This document shows positions 38,882 to 47,948 of a stretch of 64,000 bases of DNA, in pieces. The position numbers were made by a program, and so were the translations under genes. A model generated the notes under the pieces. The model did not search any database, had not been told where the DNA came from, and was given only the letters and a program-made list of their open reading frames with translations. The DNA is from Rhizobium sp. FKY42 (GTDB lineage Bacteria > Pseudomonadota > Alphaproteobacteria > Rhizobiales > Rhizobiaceae). The stretch's first letter is position 1. Each line of letters starts with the position of its first letter. The stretch is from assembly GCF_005222835.1 (NCBI RefSeq), contig NZ_STGA01000008.1:62001-126000 (forward strand), read 5' to 3'.

Positions 38882-39928
38882 ATGGCGCCGAAGCAATCCG
38901 CGTCCGCACCCGTCCGCAAGACGGCTGCGAAGCCTGCAAAGAAAGACTTCAACGGCGGCACGATTGCCGATTTCACCAAGAATGATGAGCTGAGCGCCTA
39001 CCGCGAGATGCTTCTCATTCGCCGCTTTGAGGAGAAGGCCGGTCAGCTTTACGGCATGGGCTTCATTGGCGGCTTCTGTCACCTTTACATCGGTCAGGAA
39101 GCTGTCGTCATCGGCATGCAGATGGCGATGAAGCAGGGTGATCAGGTGATCACCGGCTATCGCGATCACGGCCACATGCTGGCAACCGGCATGACGGCGC
39201 GCGGCGTGATGGCGGAATTGACGGGACGCCGGGGCGGCTATTCCAAGGGGAAGGGCGGCTCCATGCACATGTTCTCCAAGGAGAAGCACTTCTACGGCGG
39301 CCACGGTATCGTCGGTGCGCAGGTCTCGCTCGGAACCGGTCTTGGTTTCGCCAACAAGTATCGCGGTAACGACAATGTCTCGATCGCCTACTTTGGTGAT
39401 GGTGCAGCCAACCAGGGTCAGGTCTATGAAAGCTTCAACATGGCCAACTTGTGGAAGTTGCCGGTCATCTACGTGATCGAGAACAACCGTTACGCCATGG
39501 GTACGTCTGTTGCCCGTGCGTCTGCCCAGACGGACTTCTCGCAGCGTGGCGCTTCCTTCGGTATTCCCGGCTATCAGGTGGATGGCATGGATGTGCGCGC
39601 CGTCAAGGCCGCTGCCGACGAGGCCATGGAACATTGCCGCTCGGGCAAGGGTCCGATCATATTGGAAATGCTGACCTATCGTTATCGTGGTCACTCCATG
39701 TCTGACCCGGCGAAGTATCGCTCCAAGGACGAAGTTCAGAAGATGCGTTCCGAACATGATCCGATTGAGCAGGTGCGTGCGCGTCTCCTTGAAAAGGGAT
39801 GGGCGACCGAGGATGAGCTGAAGGCGATCGACAAGGACGTCCGTGACATTGTCGCTGACAGCGCCGATTTCGCCCAGAACGATCCGGAGCCGGATGTATC
39901 CGAGCTCTACACTGACATTCTGCTCTAA
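38882..39928 (+). CDS. pdhA: Pyruvate dehydrogenase E1 component, alpha subunit
   Basis: Thiamine diphosphate-dependent decarboxylase subunit of the PDH complex. 348 residues with an Ala/Lys-rich N-terminal tail. The ThDP-binding motif appears as YFGDGAANQGQVYESFNMAN (GDG...N), and the phosphorylation-loop equivalent YRGHSMSDPAKYR lies near the C-terminus. ATG 38882 has GGGAGG upstream. First gene of pdhA-pdhB-pdhC, 15-bp spacing to the next. Confidence 0.97.
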   Translation: MAPKQSASAPVRKTAAKPAKKDFNGGTIADFTKNDELSAYREMLLIRRFEEKAGQLYGMGFIGGFCHLYIGQEAVVIGMQMAMKQGDQVITGYRDHGHMLATGMTARGVMAELTGRRGGYSKGKGGSMHMFSKEKHFYGGHGIVGAQVSLGTGLGFANKYRGNDNVSIAYFGDGAANQGQVYESFNMANLWKLPVIYVIENNRYAMGTSVARASAQTDFSQRGASFGIPGYQVDGMDVRAVKAAADEAMEHCRSGKGPIILEMLTYRYRGHSMSDPAKYRSKDEVQKMRSEHDPIEQVRARLLEKGWATEDELKAIDKDVRDIVADSADFAQNDPEPDVSELYTDILL

Positions 39929-39943
39929 TCGGGGAGGGAACCT

Positions 39944-41353
39944 ATGCCTATCAATATCCTGATGCCCGCCCTCTCTCCGACCATGGAAGAAGGCACTCTT
40001 TCCAAGTGGCTTAAGAACGAAGGTGACAAGGTCACCTCCGGTGATGTCATTGCTGAAATCGAGACCGACAAGGCGACAATGGAAGTGGAAGCCGTTGATG
40101 AAGGCGTCATCGGCAAGCTTTTGATTGCCGCCGGTACCGAGAACGTCAAGGTCAACACGCCAATCGCTGTGTTGCTGCAGGATGGTGAGAGCGCGGACGC
40201 GATCTCTTCTGCTCCGAAGGCGGATGCTGATACGCCTGCTGCAACAGCGGATGCGGCTGGCGGCAAGGCGCGCGAGAGTGCTGAAGAGCCGACCTCATCG
40301 GCTGACAGCAAGGTTCCGGCGCAGCCGAAGGTGGACGTTGCCGCTGATCCGGACATTCCGGCTGGCACCGAGATGGTGTCGACGACTGTGCGTGAAGCTC
40401 TCCGCGATGCCATGGCGGAAGAAATGCGCCGCGACCCTGACGTTTTCGTCATGGGTGAAGAAGTCGCCGAGTACCAGGGTGCCTACAAGGTCACGCAGGG
40501 CCTGCTGCAGGAATTCGGTTCGAGCCGCGTCATTGATACGCCGATCACCGAGCACGGTTTCGCCGGTGTTGGTGTTGGTGCCGCCATGGCTGGCCTGAAG
40601 CCAATCGTCGAGTTCATGACTTTCAACTTCGCCATGCAGGCGATTGACCAGATCATCAACTCTGCTGCCAAGACGCTCTACATGTCCGGCGGTCAGATGG
40701 GCGCTCCGATGGTGTTCCGTGGTCCGAACGGTGCAGCAGCGCGCGTCGCTGCCCAGCACAGCCAGGATTACGCGGCATGGTACAGCCATATCCCGGGTCT
40801 CAAGGTTGTTGTTCCTTACACGGCTGCAGATGCGAAGGGCTTGTTGAAGGCTGCGATCCGTGATCCGAACCCGGTGATCTTCCTCGAGAACGAAATCCTG
40901 TACGGTCAGTCCTTCGACGTGCCGAAGCTGGATGACTTCGTTCTGCCGATCGGCAAGGCACGCATTCATCGCAAGGGCAAGGATGTGACGCTGGTTTCCT
41001 GGGGTATTGGCATGACCTATGCGGTCAAGGCTGTTGCCGAACTGGAAAAGGCCGGCATCGATGTCGAACTGATTGACCTGCGCACGATCCGCCCGATGGA
41101 CCTTCCGACCGTGATCGAATCGGTCAAGAAGACCGGTCGCCTTGTGACGATCGAGGAAGGTTTCCCGCAGTCGTCTGTTGGTGACTTCATTGCGAACTCT
41201 GTTCAGCGCGAAGCATTCGATTATCTCGATGCGCCGGTTCTGACGATCGCTGGCAAGGATGTTCCGATGCCTTACGCGGCCAACCTTGAAAAGCTGGCGC
41301 TGCCGAATGTCGGCGAAGTGGTCCAGGCCGTCAAAGCTGTCTGCTACAAATAA
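39944..41353 (+). CDS. pdhB: Pyruvate dehydrogenase E1 beta subunit with N-terminal lipoyl domain
   Basis: 469 residues: a lipoyl domain (about 1-78, lipoyl-lysine Lys43 in [10 protein letters not shown]), an Ala/Pro/Glu-rich linker (80-140), then the E1 beta fold (about 145-469, from [15 protein letters not shown]). A lipoyl domain on E1 beta is known in several alphaproteobacteria, including Sinorhizobium, and is absent from most other PDH complexes. 49 of the first 60 residues are identical to the start of PdhC. The numbering of pdh genes varies between rhizobial annotations. Confidence 0.97.
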   Translation: MPINILMPALSPTMEEGTLSKWLKNEGDKVTSGDVIAEIETDKATMEVEAVDEGVIGKLLIAAGTENVKVNTPIAVLLQDGESADAISSAPKADADTPAATADAAGGKARESAEEPTSSADSKVPAQPKVDVAADPDIPAGTEMVSTTVREALRDAMAEEMRRDPDVFVMGEEVAEYQGAYKVTQGLLQEFGSSRVIDTPITEHGFAGVGVGAAMAGLKPIVEFMTFNFAMQAIDQIINSAAKTLYMSGGQMGAPMVFRGPNGAAARVAAQHSQDYAAWYSHIPGLKVVVPYTAADAKGLLKAAIRDPNPVIFLENEILYGQSFDVPKLDDFVLPIGKARIHRKGKDVTLVSWGIGMTYAVKAVAELEKAGIDVELIDLRTIRPMDLPTVIESVKKTGRLVTIEEGFPQSSVGDFIANSVQREAFDYLDAPVLTIAGKDVPMPYAANLEKLALPNVGEVVQAVKAVCYK

Positions 41354-41368
41354 GAGGAGGGTAGGCTC

Positions 41369-42697
41369 ATGCCGATCAACATCACGATGCCTGCCCTCTC
41401 GCCAACCATGGAAGAGGGCAACCTCGCCAAGTGGCTTGTGAAGGAAGGCGACAAGATCAAGTCCGGTGATGTCATCGCCGAGATCGAGACCGACAAGGCA
41501 ACTATGGAAGTGGAAGCCGTCGATGAGGGCGTGGTCGCCAAGATCGTCGTGCCTGCTGGCACGGAAGGCGTGAAGGTCAATGCCCTGATCGCTATCCTTG
41601 CCGAGGAAGGCGAGGATGTTTCCGCAGCAGCATCTGGTGGCGCTTCTGCTGCTCCAGCTGCCAAGGCGGAAGCTACACCTGCTCCGAAGGCAGAGGCGGC
41701 ACCTGCTGCAACTCCGGCGCCGAAGATAGATGCCGCGCCTTCAACCGCTATGTCAGTAGAACGCATCTTCTCATCGCCACTCGCGCGTCGTCTGGCGAAA
41801 GAAGCTGGACTTGATCTGTCGAAGGTTTCGGGGTCCGGTCCGAAGGGCCGCGTCGTGAAGTCGGATGTCGAGAAGGCCGTTGCCGGTGGCTCCGCCAAGG
41901 CTGCACCCGCTGCCGCTCCGGCTCCTGCTGCCGCGCCTGCACCGATTCTGGCCAAGGGGCCGTCTGACGAAGCCGTTCTCAAGCTGTTCGAGCAGGGGTC
42001 TTACGACCTGGTTCCACATGACGGCATGCGCAAGACGATCGCCAAGCGCCTGCAGGAGTCCAAGCAGACCATTCCGCACTTTTATGTATCGGTCGATTGC
42101 GAATTGGATGCTCTCCTCGCTCTGCGTGCCCAGCTGAATGCAGCTGCGCCGGAAAAGGATGGCAAGCCTGTCTATAAGCTTTCGGTCAACGACATGGTGA
42201 TCAAGGCTCTTGCGCTGGCTCTGCGTGATGTTCCGGATGCCAACGTGTCCTGGACCGACAGCGCGATGGTCAAGCACAAGCATTCGGATGTCGGCGTTGC
42301 CGTTTCCATTCCGGGTGGCCTGATCACGCCGATCATCCGCAAGGCGGAAACAAAGAGCCTTTCTGCCATCTCGAACGAGATGAAGGATTATGGCAAGCGC
42401 GCCAAGGAGCGGAAGCTGAAGCCCGAGGAATATCAGGGCGGGACGACGGCTGTTTCCAACATGGGTATGATGGGCGTGAAGAATTTCGCCGCCGTCGTTA
42501 ACCCGCCGCATGCGACCATTCTGGCGGTTGGTGCCGGTGAAGAACGTGTCGTCGTGAAAAAAGGCGAGATGAAGGTTGCCAATGTCATGACGGTCACTCT
42601 CTCGACCGATCACCGCGCTGTGGACGGTGCATTGGGCGCGGAACTGCTGGGTGCCTTCAAACGCTACATCGAAAACCCGATGGGTATGCTGGTGTAA
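41369..42697 (+). CDS. pdhC: Dihydrolipoamide acetyltransferase (PDH E2)
   Basis: Core of the PDH complex, 442 residues. One lipoyl domain (1-80, Lys43), an Ala/Pro linker, a peripheral subunit-binding domain (about 130-170, [20 protein letters not shown]), a second Ala/Pro linker, and the acetyltransferase domain (about 210-442) with catalytic DHRAVDGA near residue 414. ATG 41369 has GAGGAGGGTAGG upstream. 15 bp after pdhB. Confidence 0.97.
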   Translation: MPINITMPALSPTMEEGNLAKWLVKEGDKIKSGDVIAEIETDKATMEVEAVDEGVVAKIVVPAGTEGVKVNALIAILAEEGEDVSAAASGGASAAPAAKAEATPAPKAEAAPAATPAPKIDAAPSTAMSVERIFSSPLARRLAKEAGLDLSKVSGSGPKGRVVKSDVEKAVAGGSAKAAPAAAPAPAAAPAPILAKGPSDEAVLKLFEQGSYDLVPHDGMRKTIAKRLQESKQTIPHFYVSVDCELDALLALRAQLNAAAPEKDGKPVYKLSVNDMVIKALALALRDVPDANVSWTDSAMVKHKHSDVGVAVSIPGGLITPIIRKAETKSLSAISNEMKDYGKRAKERKLKPEEYQGGTTAVSNMGMMGVKNFAAVVNPPHATILAVGAGEERVVVKKGEMKVANVMTVTLSTDHRAVDGALGAELLGAFKRYIENPMGMLV

Positions 42698-42715
42698 GGC
42701 CGGAAAGGCGGCGGT

Positions 42716-43354
42716 ATGAAATCCGTTCTCGCATACGGTGATAGCCTGACATGGGGATACGATCCGGTGAATCTGGGTCGTCATGCCTATGAAGATCGCT
42801 GGACGAGCGTATTGCAAAAGTCGCTCGGTCATGGCGTTCGGGTCATTGCCGAAGGCTTGAACGGTCGCACCACCGCCTATGATGATCATCTGGCCGATTG
42901 CGAGCGGAACGGGGCCAAGATGCTGCCAAGCGTCTTGGCTACCCACAAGCCGATTGACCTTGTGATCATCATGTTGGGCACCAACGACATGAAGCGCGGT
43001 ATTGCCGGCTCGGCCAATCTGGCCGCGAGCGGCATGAAGCGCCTCGTTGATCTTGTGCATCACCACATCTGGGGCTTCGACTATGATGCCCCGGATATCC
43101 TGCTGGTTTCACCTCCGAAGACCTGCGAAACTGCGAATGCGCATTTCGCGGCTATGTTTCGCGGCTCGCTAGAAGAATCGGCCATGCTTGCAACCCTGTA
43201 TCGGGATCTGGCGGATGAAACAGGGTGTGGTTTCTTCGATGCGGGGTCCGTGGCCGTTACGACGCCGCTTGATGGTATCCATCTGGACGCGGAGAACACG
43301 CGTGCCATTGGACGTGGACTTGAGCCAATCGTGCGAATGATGCTCGGCCTGTAA
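42716..43354 (+). CDS. SGNH-family arylesterase
   Basis: 212-residue GDSL/SGNH hydrolase. Block I is AYGDSLTWG with nucleophile Ser10, block III is GTNDMK, and block V is GIHLD with the histidine near residue 189. Sinorhizobium meliloti has a homologue in the same place inside the pdh locus, whose product is a structurally studied arylesterase. No signal peptide. It starts 19 bp after pdhC, so cotranscription is likely, but a metabolic link to pyruvate is not evident. Confidence 0.88.
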   Translation: MKSVLAYGDSLTWGYDPVNLGRHAYEDRWTSVLQKSLGHGVRVIAEGLNGRTTAYDDHLADCERNGAKMLPSVLATHKPIDLVIIMLGTNDMKRGIAGSANLAASGMKRLVDLVHHHIWGFDYDAPDILLVSPPKTCETANAHFAAMFRGSLEESAMLATLYRDLADETGCGFFDAGSVAVTTPLDGIHLDAENTRAIGRGLEPIVRMMLGL

Positions 43355-43439
43355 AGGTCTAGCCACGTTTGATCACGGTCAAGGAGTAGGAAAAGGCGTT
43401 CTGTAGCATGGGAATCGAAGTCATCAGACGGAGGTTGCC

Positions 43440-43706
43440 ATGACACATACGCCACACCAGCTTGCAGAAGAATTCCCGGAGCATCTCGTCAAGATGCGCC
43501 ATTTGCGAGAGACGGATGGGCATTTTCACCGGATCTCTAAGGAATATGATGAGGTCAATCATCGGATTCATCTGGGCGAGACAGACATCGAACCCTGCGA
43601 TGATTTCCATATGGCGGACCTTAGAAAGCGCCGTTTGGCGCTGAAAGACGAAATCAACGGGATGTTGATGCGGGCGGAACCGCTGGCCAAACAAGAAGAG
43701 GCCTGA
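43440..43706 (+). CDS. YdcH/DUF465 family small protein
   Basis: 88-residue, strongly charged helical protein; HFHRISKEYDEVNHRIH and LRKRRLALKDEIN match the DUF465 (YdcH) pattern of short coiled-coil proteins. Function unknown. ATG 43440 has GGAGG upstream. Sits between the esterase and lpdA on the same strand. Confidence 0.75.
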   Translation: MTHTPHQLAEEFPEHLVKMRHLRETDGHFHRISKEYDEVNHRIHLGETDIEPCDDFHMADLRKRRLALKDEINGMLMRAEPLAKQEEA

Positions 43707-43742
43707 TACCGCTCAAGCTTCCACTCCCGGGAAAAGAACAAC

Positions 43743-43758
43743 GCGGGCTAAAGCCCGC
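43743..43758 (+). terminator. GCGGGCT/AGCCCGC hairpin before lpdA
   Basis: A perfect 7-bp stem with a very short AA spacer, 33 bases before the lpdA start and with no T run. It may act as an mRNA processing or translation element rather than a terminator. Confidence 0.4.
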
Positions 43759-43790
43759 AGGAGTTAGGTTCTGAAGGAGTGGAAGCGCCC

Positions 43791-45236
43791 ATGGCTCAAT
43801 CCTATGACGTGATCATCATCGGCTCCGGTCCCGGCGGCTACGTAACAGCCATCAGATCGGCCCAGCTTGGTTTGAAGACGGCAATCGTGGAGCGCGAGCA
43901 CCTCGGCGGTATCTGCTTGAACTGGGGTTGTATCCCTACGAAGGCACTGCTGCGCTCGGCTGAGATTCTCGATCACGCCCATCATGCAAAGTCCTACGGC
44001 CTCACGCTGAATGGCACCATGACGGCCGATGTCAAGGATGTCGTGGCCCGTTCGCGCGGCGTTTCCGCCCGCCTCAACGGTGGCGTTGCATTCCTCATGA
44101 AGAAGAACAAGATCGACGTCATCTGGGGCGAGGCCAAGCTCTCGAAGCCAGGCGAAATCGTTGTCGGCAAGATGTCGAAGCCGGTTGTCGAGCCGCAGAA
44201 CCCGGTTCCAAAGGGCGTGTTGGGTGAGGGTACCTATACGGCAAAGCACATCATCGTCGCCACCGGTGCGCGTCCGCGCGCGCTTCCCGGCATTGAGCCG
44301 GACGGCAAGCTTATCTGGACCTATTTTGAAGCGATGAAACCTGACTTCATGCCGAAGTCTCTTGTGGTCATGGGCTCCGGTGCGATCGGAATCGAGTTTG
44401 CCTCCTTCTATCGCTCCATGGGTGTGGATGTGACCGTCGTGGAACTGATGCCAAACATCATGCCGGTGGAGGATGTTGAAATCTCCACCTTCGCCCGCAA
44501 GCAGCTCGAAAAGCGCGGCATGAAGATCATTACCGAAGCCAAGGTTTCCAAGGTGGAGAAAGGCGCGAACTCCATTACCGCGCATGTTGAGACCAAAGAT
44601 GGCAAGGTTCAACAGATCACTGCAGATCGCCTCATCTCTGCGGTCGGTGTGCAGGGCAATATCGAGAACCTCGGCCTCGAAGCACTGGCTGTGAAAACCG
44701 ATCGCGGCTGCATTGTCATTGATGGATACGGCAAGACAAACATTCCGGGGCTCTACGCTATCGGTGACGTTGCTGGCCCGCCAATGCTGGCTCACAAGGC
44801 CGAGCATGAAGGTGTTATCTGCATCGAAAAGATTGCGGGCGTTCCGGGCGTTCATCCCATGGACAAGGCCAAGATTCCGGGTTGCACCTACTGTAATCCC
44901 CAAGTCGCTTCCGTTGGTCTGACAGAGGCCAAGGCGAAGGAGCAGGGCCGCGATATTCGCGTGGGCCGTTATTCCTTTGCGGCAAACGGCAAGGCCATCG
45001 CTCTCGGTGAAGATCAGGGAATGATCAAGACGATCTTCGACAAGAAGACCGGCGAGTTGCTGGGTGCTCATATGGTCGGCGCCGAAGTGACAGAACTCAT
45101 TCAGGGCTTTGTCGTTGCCATGAATCTGGAGACGACCGAAGAAGAGCTGATGCACACGATTTTCCCGCATCCGACACTCTCGGAAATGATGAAGGAAAGC
45201 GTTCTGGACGCCTATGGCAAGGTCCTGAATGCCTGA
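43791..45236 (+). CDS. lpdA: Dihydrolipoamide dehydrogenase (E3)
   Basis: Reoxidises dihydrolipoyl groups of the PDH complex with FAD and NAD. 481 residues: FAD Rossmann motif IIGSGPGGY (9-17), redox disulfide Cys42/Cys47 in GGICLNWGCIPTK, NAD motif VMGSGAIGIEFAS, and C-terminal HPTLSEMMKE with the active histidine. Start ATG 43791; a GTG four codons earlier is closer to the AAGGAG but would shift the N-terminus unusually. Together with the pdh genes it completes the complex. Confidence 0.97.
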   Translation: MAQSYDVIIIGSGPGGYVTAIRSAQLGLKTAIVEREHLGGICLNWGCIPTKALLRSAEILDHAHHAKSYGLTLNGTMTADVKDVVARSRGVSARLNGGVAFLMKKNKIDVIWGEAKLSKPGEIVVGKMSKPVVEPQNPVPKGVLGEGTYTAKHIIVATGARPRALPGIEPDGKLIWTYFEAMKPDFMPKSLVVMGSGAIGIEFASFYRSMGVDVTVVELMPNIMPVEDVEISTFARKQLEKRGMKIITEAKVSKVEKGANSITAHVETKDGKVQQITADRLISAVGVQGNIENLGLEALAVKTDRGCIVIDGYGKTNIPGLYAIGDVAGPPMLAHKAEHEGVICIEKIAGVPGVHPMDKAKIPGCTYCNPQVASVGLTEAKAKEQGRDIRVGRYSFAANGKAIALGEDQGMIKTIFDKKTGELLGAHMVGAEVTELIQGFVVAMNLETTEEELMHTIFPHPTLSEMMKESVLDAYGKVLNA

Positions 45237-45311
45237 TCTTGAATACGGACCGGGCGGCATTGTAACCGCCCGTTTCCACGCCCATATCGTGTCCGTTAAG
45301 GAGGGCGCTGC

Positions 45312-45560
45312 ATGGAAGGCATGGGTTTATTTGGAACCATCATTGTTGGCGGTTTGGCCGGTTGGCTGGCGGGCATGCTGATGGATCTGCGTTTCGGCGT
45401 ATTCATGAATATCGTGATCGGTGTGGTTGGAGCAGCACTTGCCTCGGCCATTCTTGAGCGGGCCGGCATATGGGTGGAACCCGGCATCTGGGGCGGGCTT
45501 GTCAGTGGTTTCCTTGGAGCCTGCGGTCTGCTATTCGTCGCGAAACTTGTGAGACGCTAG
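45312..45560 (+). CDS. GlsB/YeaQ/YmgE-like small membrane protein
   Basis: 82-residue hydrophobic protein with three predicted membrane helices, glycine-rich (GGLAGWLAG, GLVSGFLGACG). It resembles the transglycosylase-associated GlsB/YeaQ stress-response family, function unclear. AAGGAGGG precedes ATG 45312. Lies between lpdA and lipA. Confidence 0.75.
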   Translation: MEGMGLFGTIIVGGLAGWLAGMLMDLRFGVFMNIVIGVVGAALASAILERAGIWVEPGIWGGLVSGFLGACGLLFVAKLVRR

Positions 45561-45586
45561 ATCTTTGCTAGGAAAGCAATTTTATC

Positions 45587-46561
45587 ATGGTCACAATCCT
45601 TGATCGCATGTCTGGTGATGATGCCAAACGCGTCCGTCATCCAGAGAAGGCGCACCGCCCCGACACCGAGGTGATGCGTAAGCCGGAATGGATTCGCGTC
45701 AAGGCGCCAACGTCGAAAGGCTATCAGGAAACGCGCGATCTTGTGCGCAGCCATAAGCTGGTGACAGTGTGCGAAGAGGCCGGCTGCCCCAATATCGGCG
45801 AGTGCTGGGACAAGAAGCACGCGACCTTCATGATCATGGGTGAGATTTGCACCCGCGCCTGTGCGTTTTGCAACGTCGCGACCGGTAAGCCAAATGCGCT
45901 TGATCTCGAAGAGCCTGCCAATGTCGCAAAGGCCGTGAAGCAGATGGGGCTCAGCCACGTCGTTATCACCTCGGTGGATCGTGACGATCTGGATGATGGT
46001 GGTGCCGAACATTTCGAAAAGGTCATCTGGGCAATCCGCGAGGCGTCTCCGTCAACGACGATCGAGATCCTGACGCCAGATTTCCTCAAGAAGCCTGGGG
46101 CTTTGGAACGTGTCGTGGCTGCCAAGCCGGATGTATTCAACCATAACCTGGAAACGGTTCCGGGCAATTATCTGACGGTCCGCCCCGGTGCGCGCTACTT
46201 CCACTCCATCCGCCTTTTGCAGCGCGTGAAGGAGCTTGATCCGACCATGTTTACCAAATCGGGTATCATGGTCGGTCTCGGTGAGGAGCGTAACGAAGTG
46301 CTGCAGTTGATGGATGACTTGCGCACAGCGGATGTCGATTTCCTGACCATCGGACAGTATCTCCAGCCGACCCGGAAACATCACAAGGTCGAGAAATTCG
46401 TTACGCCGGAAGAGTTCAAGTCCTATGAGACTGTCGCCTACTCAAAGGGCTTCCTGATGGTTTCGTCCAGCCCCCTAACTCGCTCTTCGCATCACGCTGG
46501 TGATGACTTTGCGCGTCTTCGGGAAGCGCGGGCAAGAAAACTGCTTGCCGCTGCGGAGTAG
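45587..46561 (+). CDS. lipA: Lipoyl synthase
   Basis: Radical SAM enzyme inserting two sulfurs into protein-bound octanoyl groups. 324 residues. The auxiliary cluster ligands are Cys62, Cys67 and Cys73 ([12 protein letters not shown]), and the radical SAM cluster is Cys88-x3-Cys92-x2-Cys95 (CTRACAFC). The C-terminal [15 protein letters not shown] includes the conserved RSSxxA segment. Placement after lpdA couples cofactor synthesis to the lipoyl proteins PdhB and PdhC. Confidence 0.98.
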   Translation: MVTILDRMSGDDAKRVRHPEKAHRPDTEVMRKPEWIRVKAPTSKGYQETRDLVRSHKLVTVCEEAGCPNIGECWDKKHATFMIMGEICTRACAFCNVATGKPNALDLEEPANVAKAVKQMGLSHVVITSVDRDDLDDGGAEHFEKVIWAIREASPSTTIEILTPDFLKKPGALERVVAAKPDVFNHNLETVPGNYLTVRPGARYFHSIRLLQRVKELDPTMFTKSGIMVGLGEERNEVLQLMDDLRTADVDFLTIGQYLQPTRKHHKVEKFVTPEEFKSYETVAYSKGFLMVSSSPLTRSSHHAGDDFARLREARARKLLAAAE

Positions 46562-46581
46562 GACACGGCTACAGTATGTCG

Positions 46582-46605
46582 CGTTCAATCGTGCTCGATT
46601 GAACG
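46582..46605. terminator. Hairpin after lipA
   Basis: A perfect 9-bp inverted repeat (arms 46582-46590 and 46597-46605, 6-nt loop) lies 20 bp after lipA with no T run. Probable transcript-end structure; it might also be part of a dispersed palindrome. Confidence 0.5.
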
Positions 46606-46673
46606 ATAACGTACATGCGGCAAGAAAAGATCGAAAGCGCGGCTCTACTCAATCCAATAAGGTGCGCCGCGCT

Positions 46674-46838
46674 TTAGGTAGGGTCGTTCGATACAGATGG
46701 TGATGAAGCGTTCAACCTTATGGTCTTGGCCTCATCCAAAGCCATTCTGATGAGGTATGCTAAGATCGGTGCTTCTATCTTTTCGGCGATGTCGCCAGCC
46801 TTTTTGAGATGTCTTATCAGTCTGAGCGTGTCATCCAT
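46674..46838 (-). CDS. Possible small protein (hypothetical)
   Basis: 54-codon reading frame on the minus strand in the 452-bp gap between lipA and the COQ10-like gene. The product is helical and charged (LRLIRHLKKAGDIAEKIE, then LAYLIRMALDEAK), unlike a chance translation. A TTG 17 codons upstream would extend it to 71 residues. No good ribosome binding site is seen before ATG 46838. It is unrecognised, and the rest of the gap holds only the hairpin near 46582. Confidence 0.45.
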   Translation of the reverse strand: MDDTLRLIRHLKKAGDIAEKIEAPILAYLIRMALDEAKTIRLNASSPSVSNDPT

Positions 46839-47013
46839 ACTGCCATACGCCGATTTCGAAGAGGTTGGGGAAGCGCAGGTTTCCACCAAGCCCGCAGTTC
46901 TTGTAGCTTGATCGACTTCGATTATGGCTAAATTAGAGATATCCAGTGGTGGTTCGACTGGTCGCGGCGAACTGTCACTTGTCTTGACGCGTTTCCGATA
47001 TTAGCTGAACAAC

Positions 47014-47478
47014 ATGCCCAAGTTTGAAAATCATCGCCCCGTTCGCCATTCTCCCGAGAATATGTTCGCGCTTGTCGCAGACGTTGAGAAGTATCCGCAG
47101 TTTCTTCCACTCTGCGAAGCCTTGTCGGTGCGTTCGCGCAAAGAGCGCGATGGTAAGACATTGCTGATTGCTGATATGACCGTTGGCTATAAGGCGATCC
47201 GGGAAACCTTCACGACTCAGGTGCTACTCAATCCGGCCGAGCTGGTGATCGACGTGAAATACATTGAAGGTCCATTCAAGTATCTGGACAATCAATGGCG
47301 CTTTCGGGATTCGCCGGAGGGCTGCATCGTAGATTTCCTGATCGACTACGAGTTCAAGAGCAGGATTCTCGGCGCTGTGATGGGCTCCATGTTTGATCGC
47401 GCATTCCGCATGTTTGCTGAAGCGTTCGAAGCACGTGCTGACAAGGTTTATCAGGCCGACAATTCTGCAAGCAGTTGA
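47014..47478 (+). CDS. COQ10/START-like ubiquinone-binding protein (RatA-like)
   Basis: 154-residue protein of the polyketide cyclase/START family. HSPENMFALVADVEKYPQFLPLC at residues 13-34 is the hallmark of the COQ10/RatA subgroup, which in mitochondria supports ubiquinone function. The RatA toxin annotation in E. coli applies to the same fold; a coenzyme Q role is more likely here (inference). ATG 47014. The 3' end overlaps convergent cinA by 28 bp. Confidence 0.88.
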   Translation: MPKFENHRPVRHSPENMFALVADVEKYPQFLPLCEALSVRSRKERDGKTLLIADMTVGYKAIRETFTTQVLLNPAELVIDVKYIEGPFKYLDNQWRFRDSPEGCIVDFLIDYEFKSRILGAVMGSMFDRAFRMFAEAFEARADKVYQADNSASS

Positions 47479-47948
47479 AGTGCGGTCGTTACCGTCGCCA
47501 GTCTCACGTCCGTTCGTCCGATATCGCCGTACTGCATTTCCCTATGGATCAGGCGACCGTCCGAATGGGCTGCACAGAGGTGGACCAAGCCAACCGGCTT
47601 TCCTGGGGTGGCACCACCCGGTCCGGCAATTCCTGTTACGGCAACGGACAGGTGTGCATTGGAACGGATGAGTGCGCCCCTGGCCATTTGCAACGCCGTT
47701 TCGCGCGAAACGGCGCCGAATTGCTGCAAGGTCCCTGCGGTAACCCCCAGCATCTCCATTTTCGCGTCGTTGCTGTAGGTAATGAACCCCCGATCAACGG
47801 CAGCAGAAGAACCGGCGATTTCCGTTAATGCGGCAGCGATCAGCCCGCCCGTGCAGCTTTCTGCTGTCGCAACTCTGGTCTGGCGGGAAGCATTCAGCTC
47901 GATCACCTTCGTTGCAAGCGTCAGAATCTCGGTCGGAAACTGGCTCAT
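47451..47948 (-). CDS. CinA C-terminal domain protein, nicotinamide-nucleotide amidohydrolase (PncC)
   Basis: 165-residue stand-alone CinA_C domain, which deamidates NMN to nicotinate mononucleotide in the pyridine nucleotide cycle. The active-site segment [12 protein letters not shown] is at residues 28-39 and VTGIAGPGG near 104-112. It lacks the N-terminal MoCF-like domain of full CinA. Its start overlaps the ispDF stop by four bases, so translation is likely coupled. Confidence 0.88.
   Translation of the reverse strand: MSQFPTEILTLATKVIELNASRQTRVATAESCTGGLIAAALTEIAGSSAAVDRGFITYSNDAKMEMLGVTAGTLQQFGAVSRETALQMARGALIRSNAHLSVAVTGIAGPGGATPGKPVGLVHLCAAHSDGRLIHREMQYGDIGRTDVRLATVTTALQLLAELSA

Noticed and set aside
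43764-45260. A 498-codon open frame on the minus strand opposite lpdA, and similar long frames opposite eno (36879-37985), pdhC (41771-43066), rseP (20938-22134) and tsf (16864-18009)
   Set aside because: They are mirror frames of well-identified genes in high-GC DNA, with low-complexity His/Arg-rich products, no ribosome binding sites and no recognisable domains.
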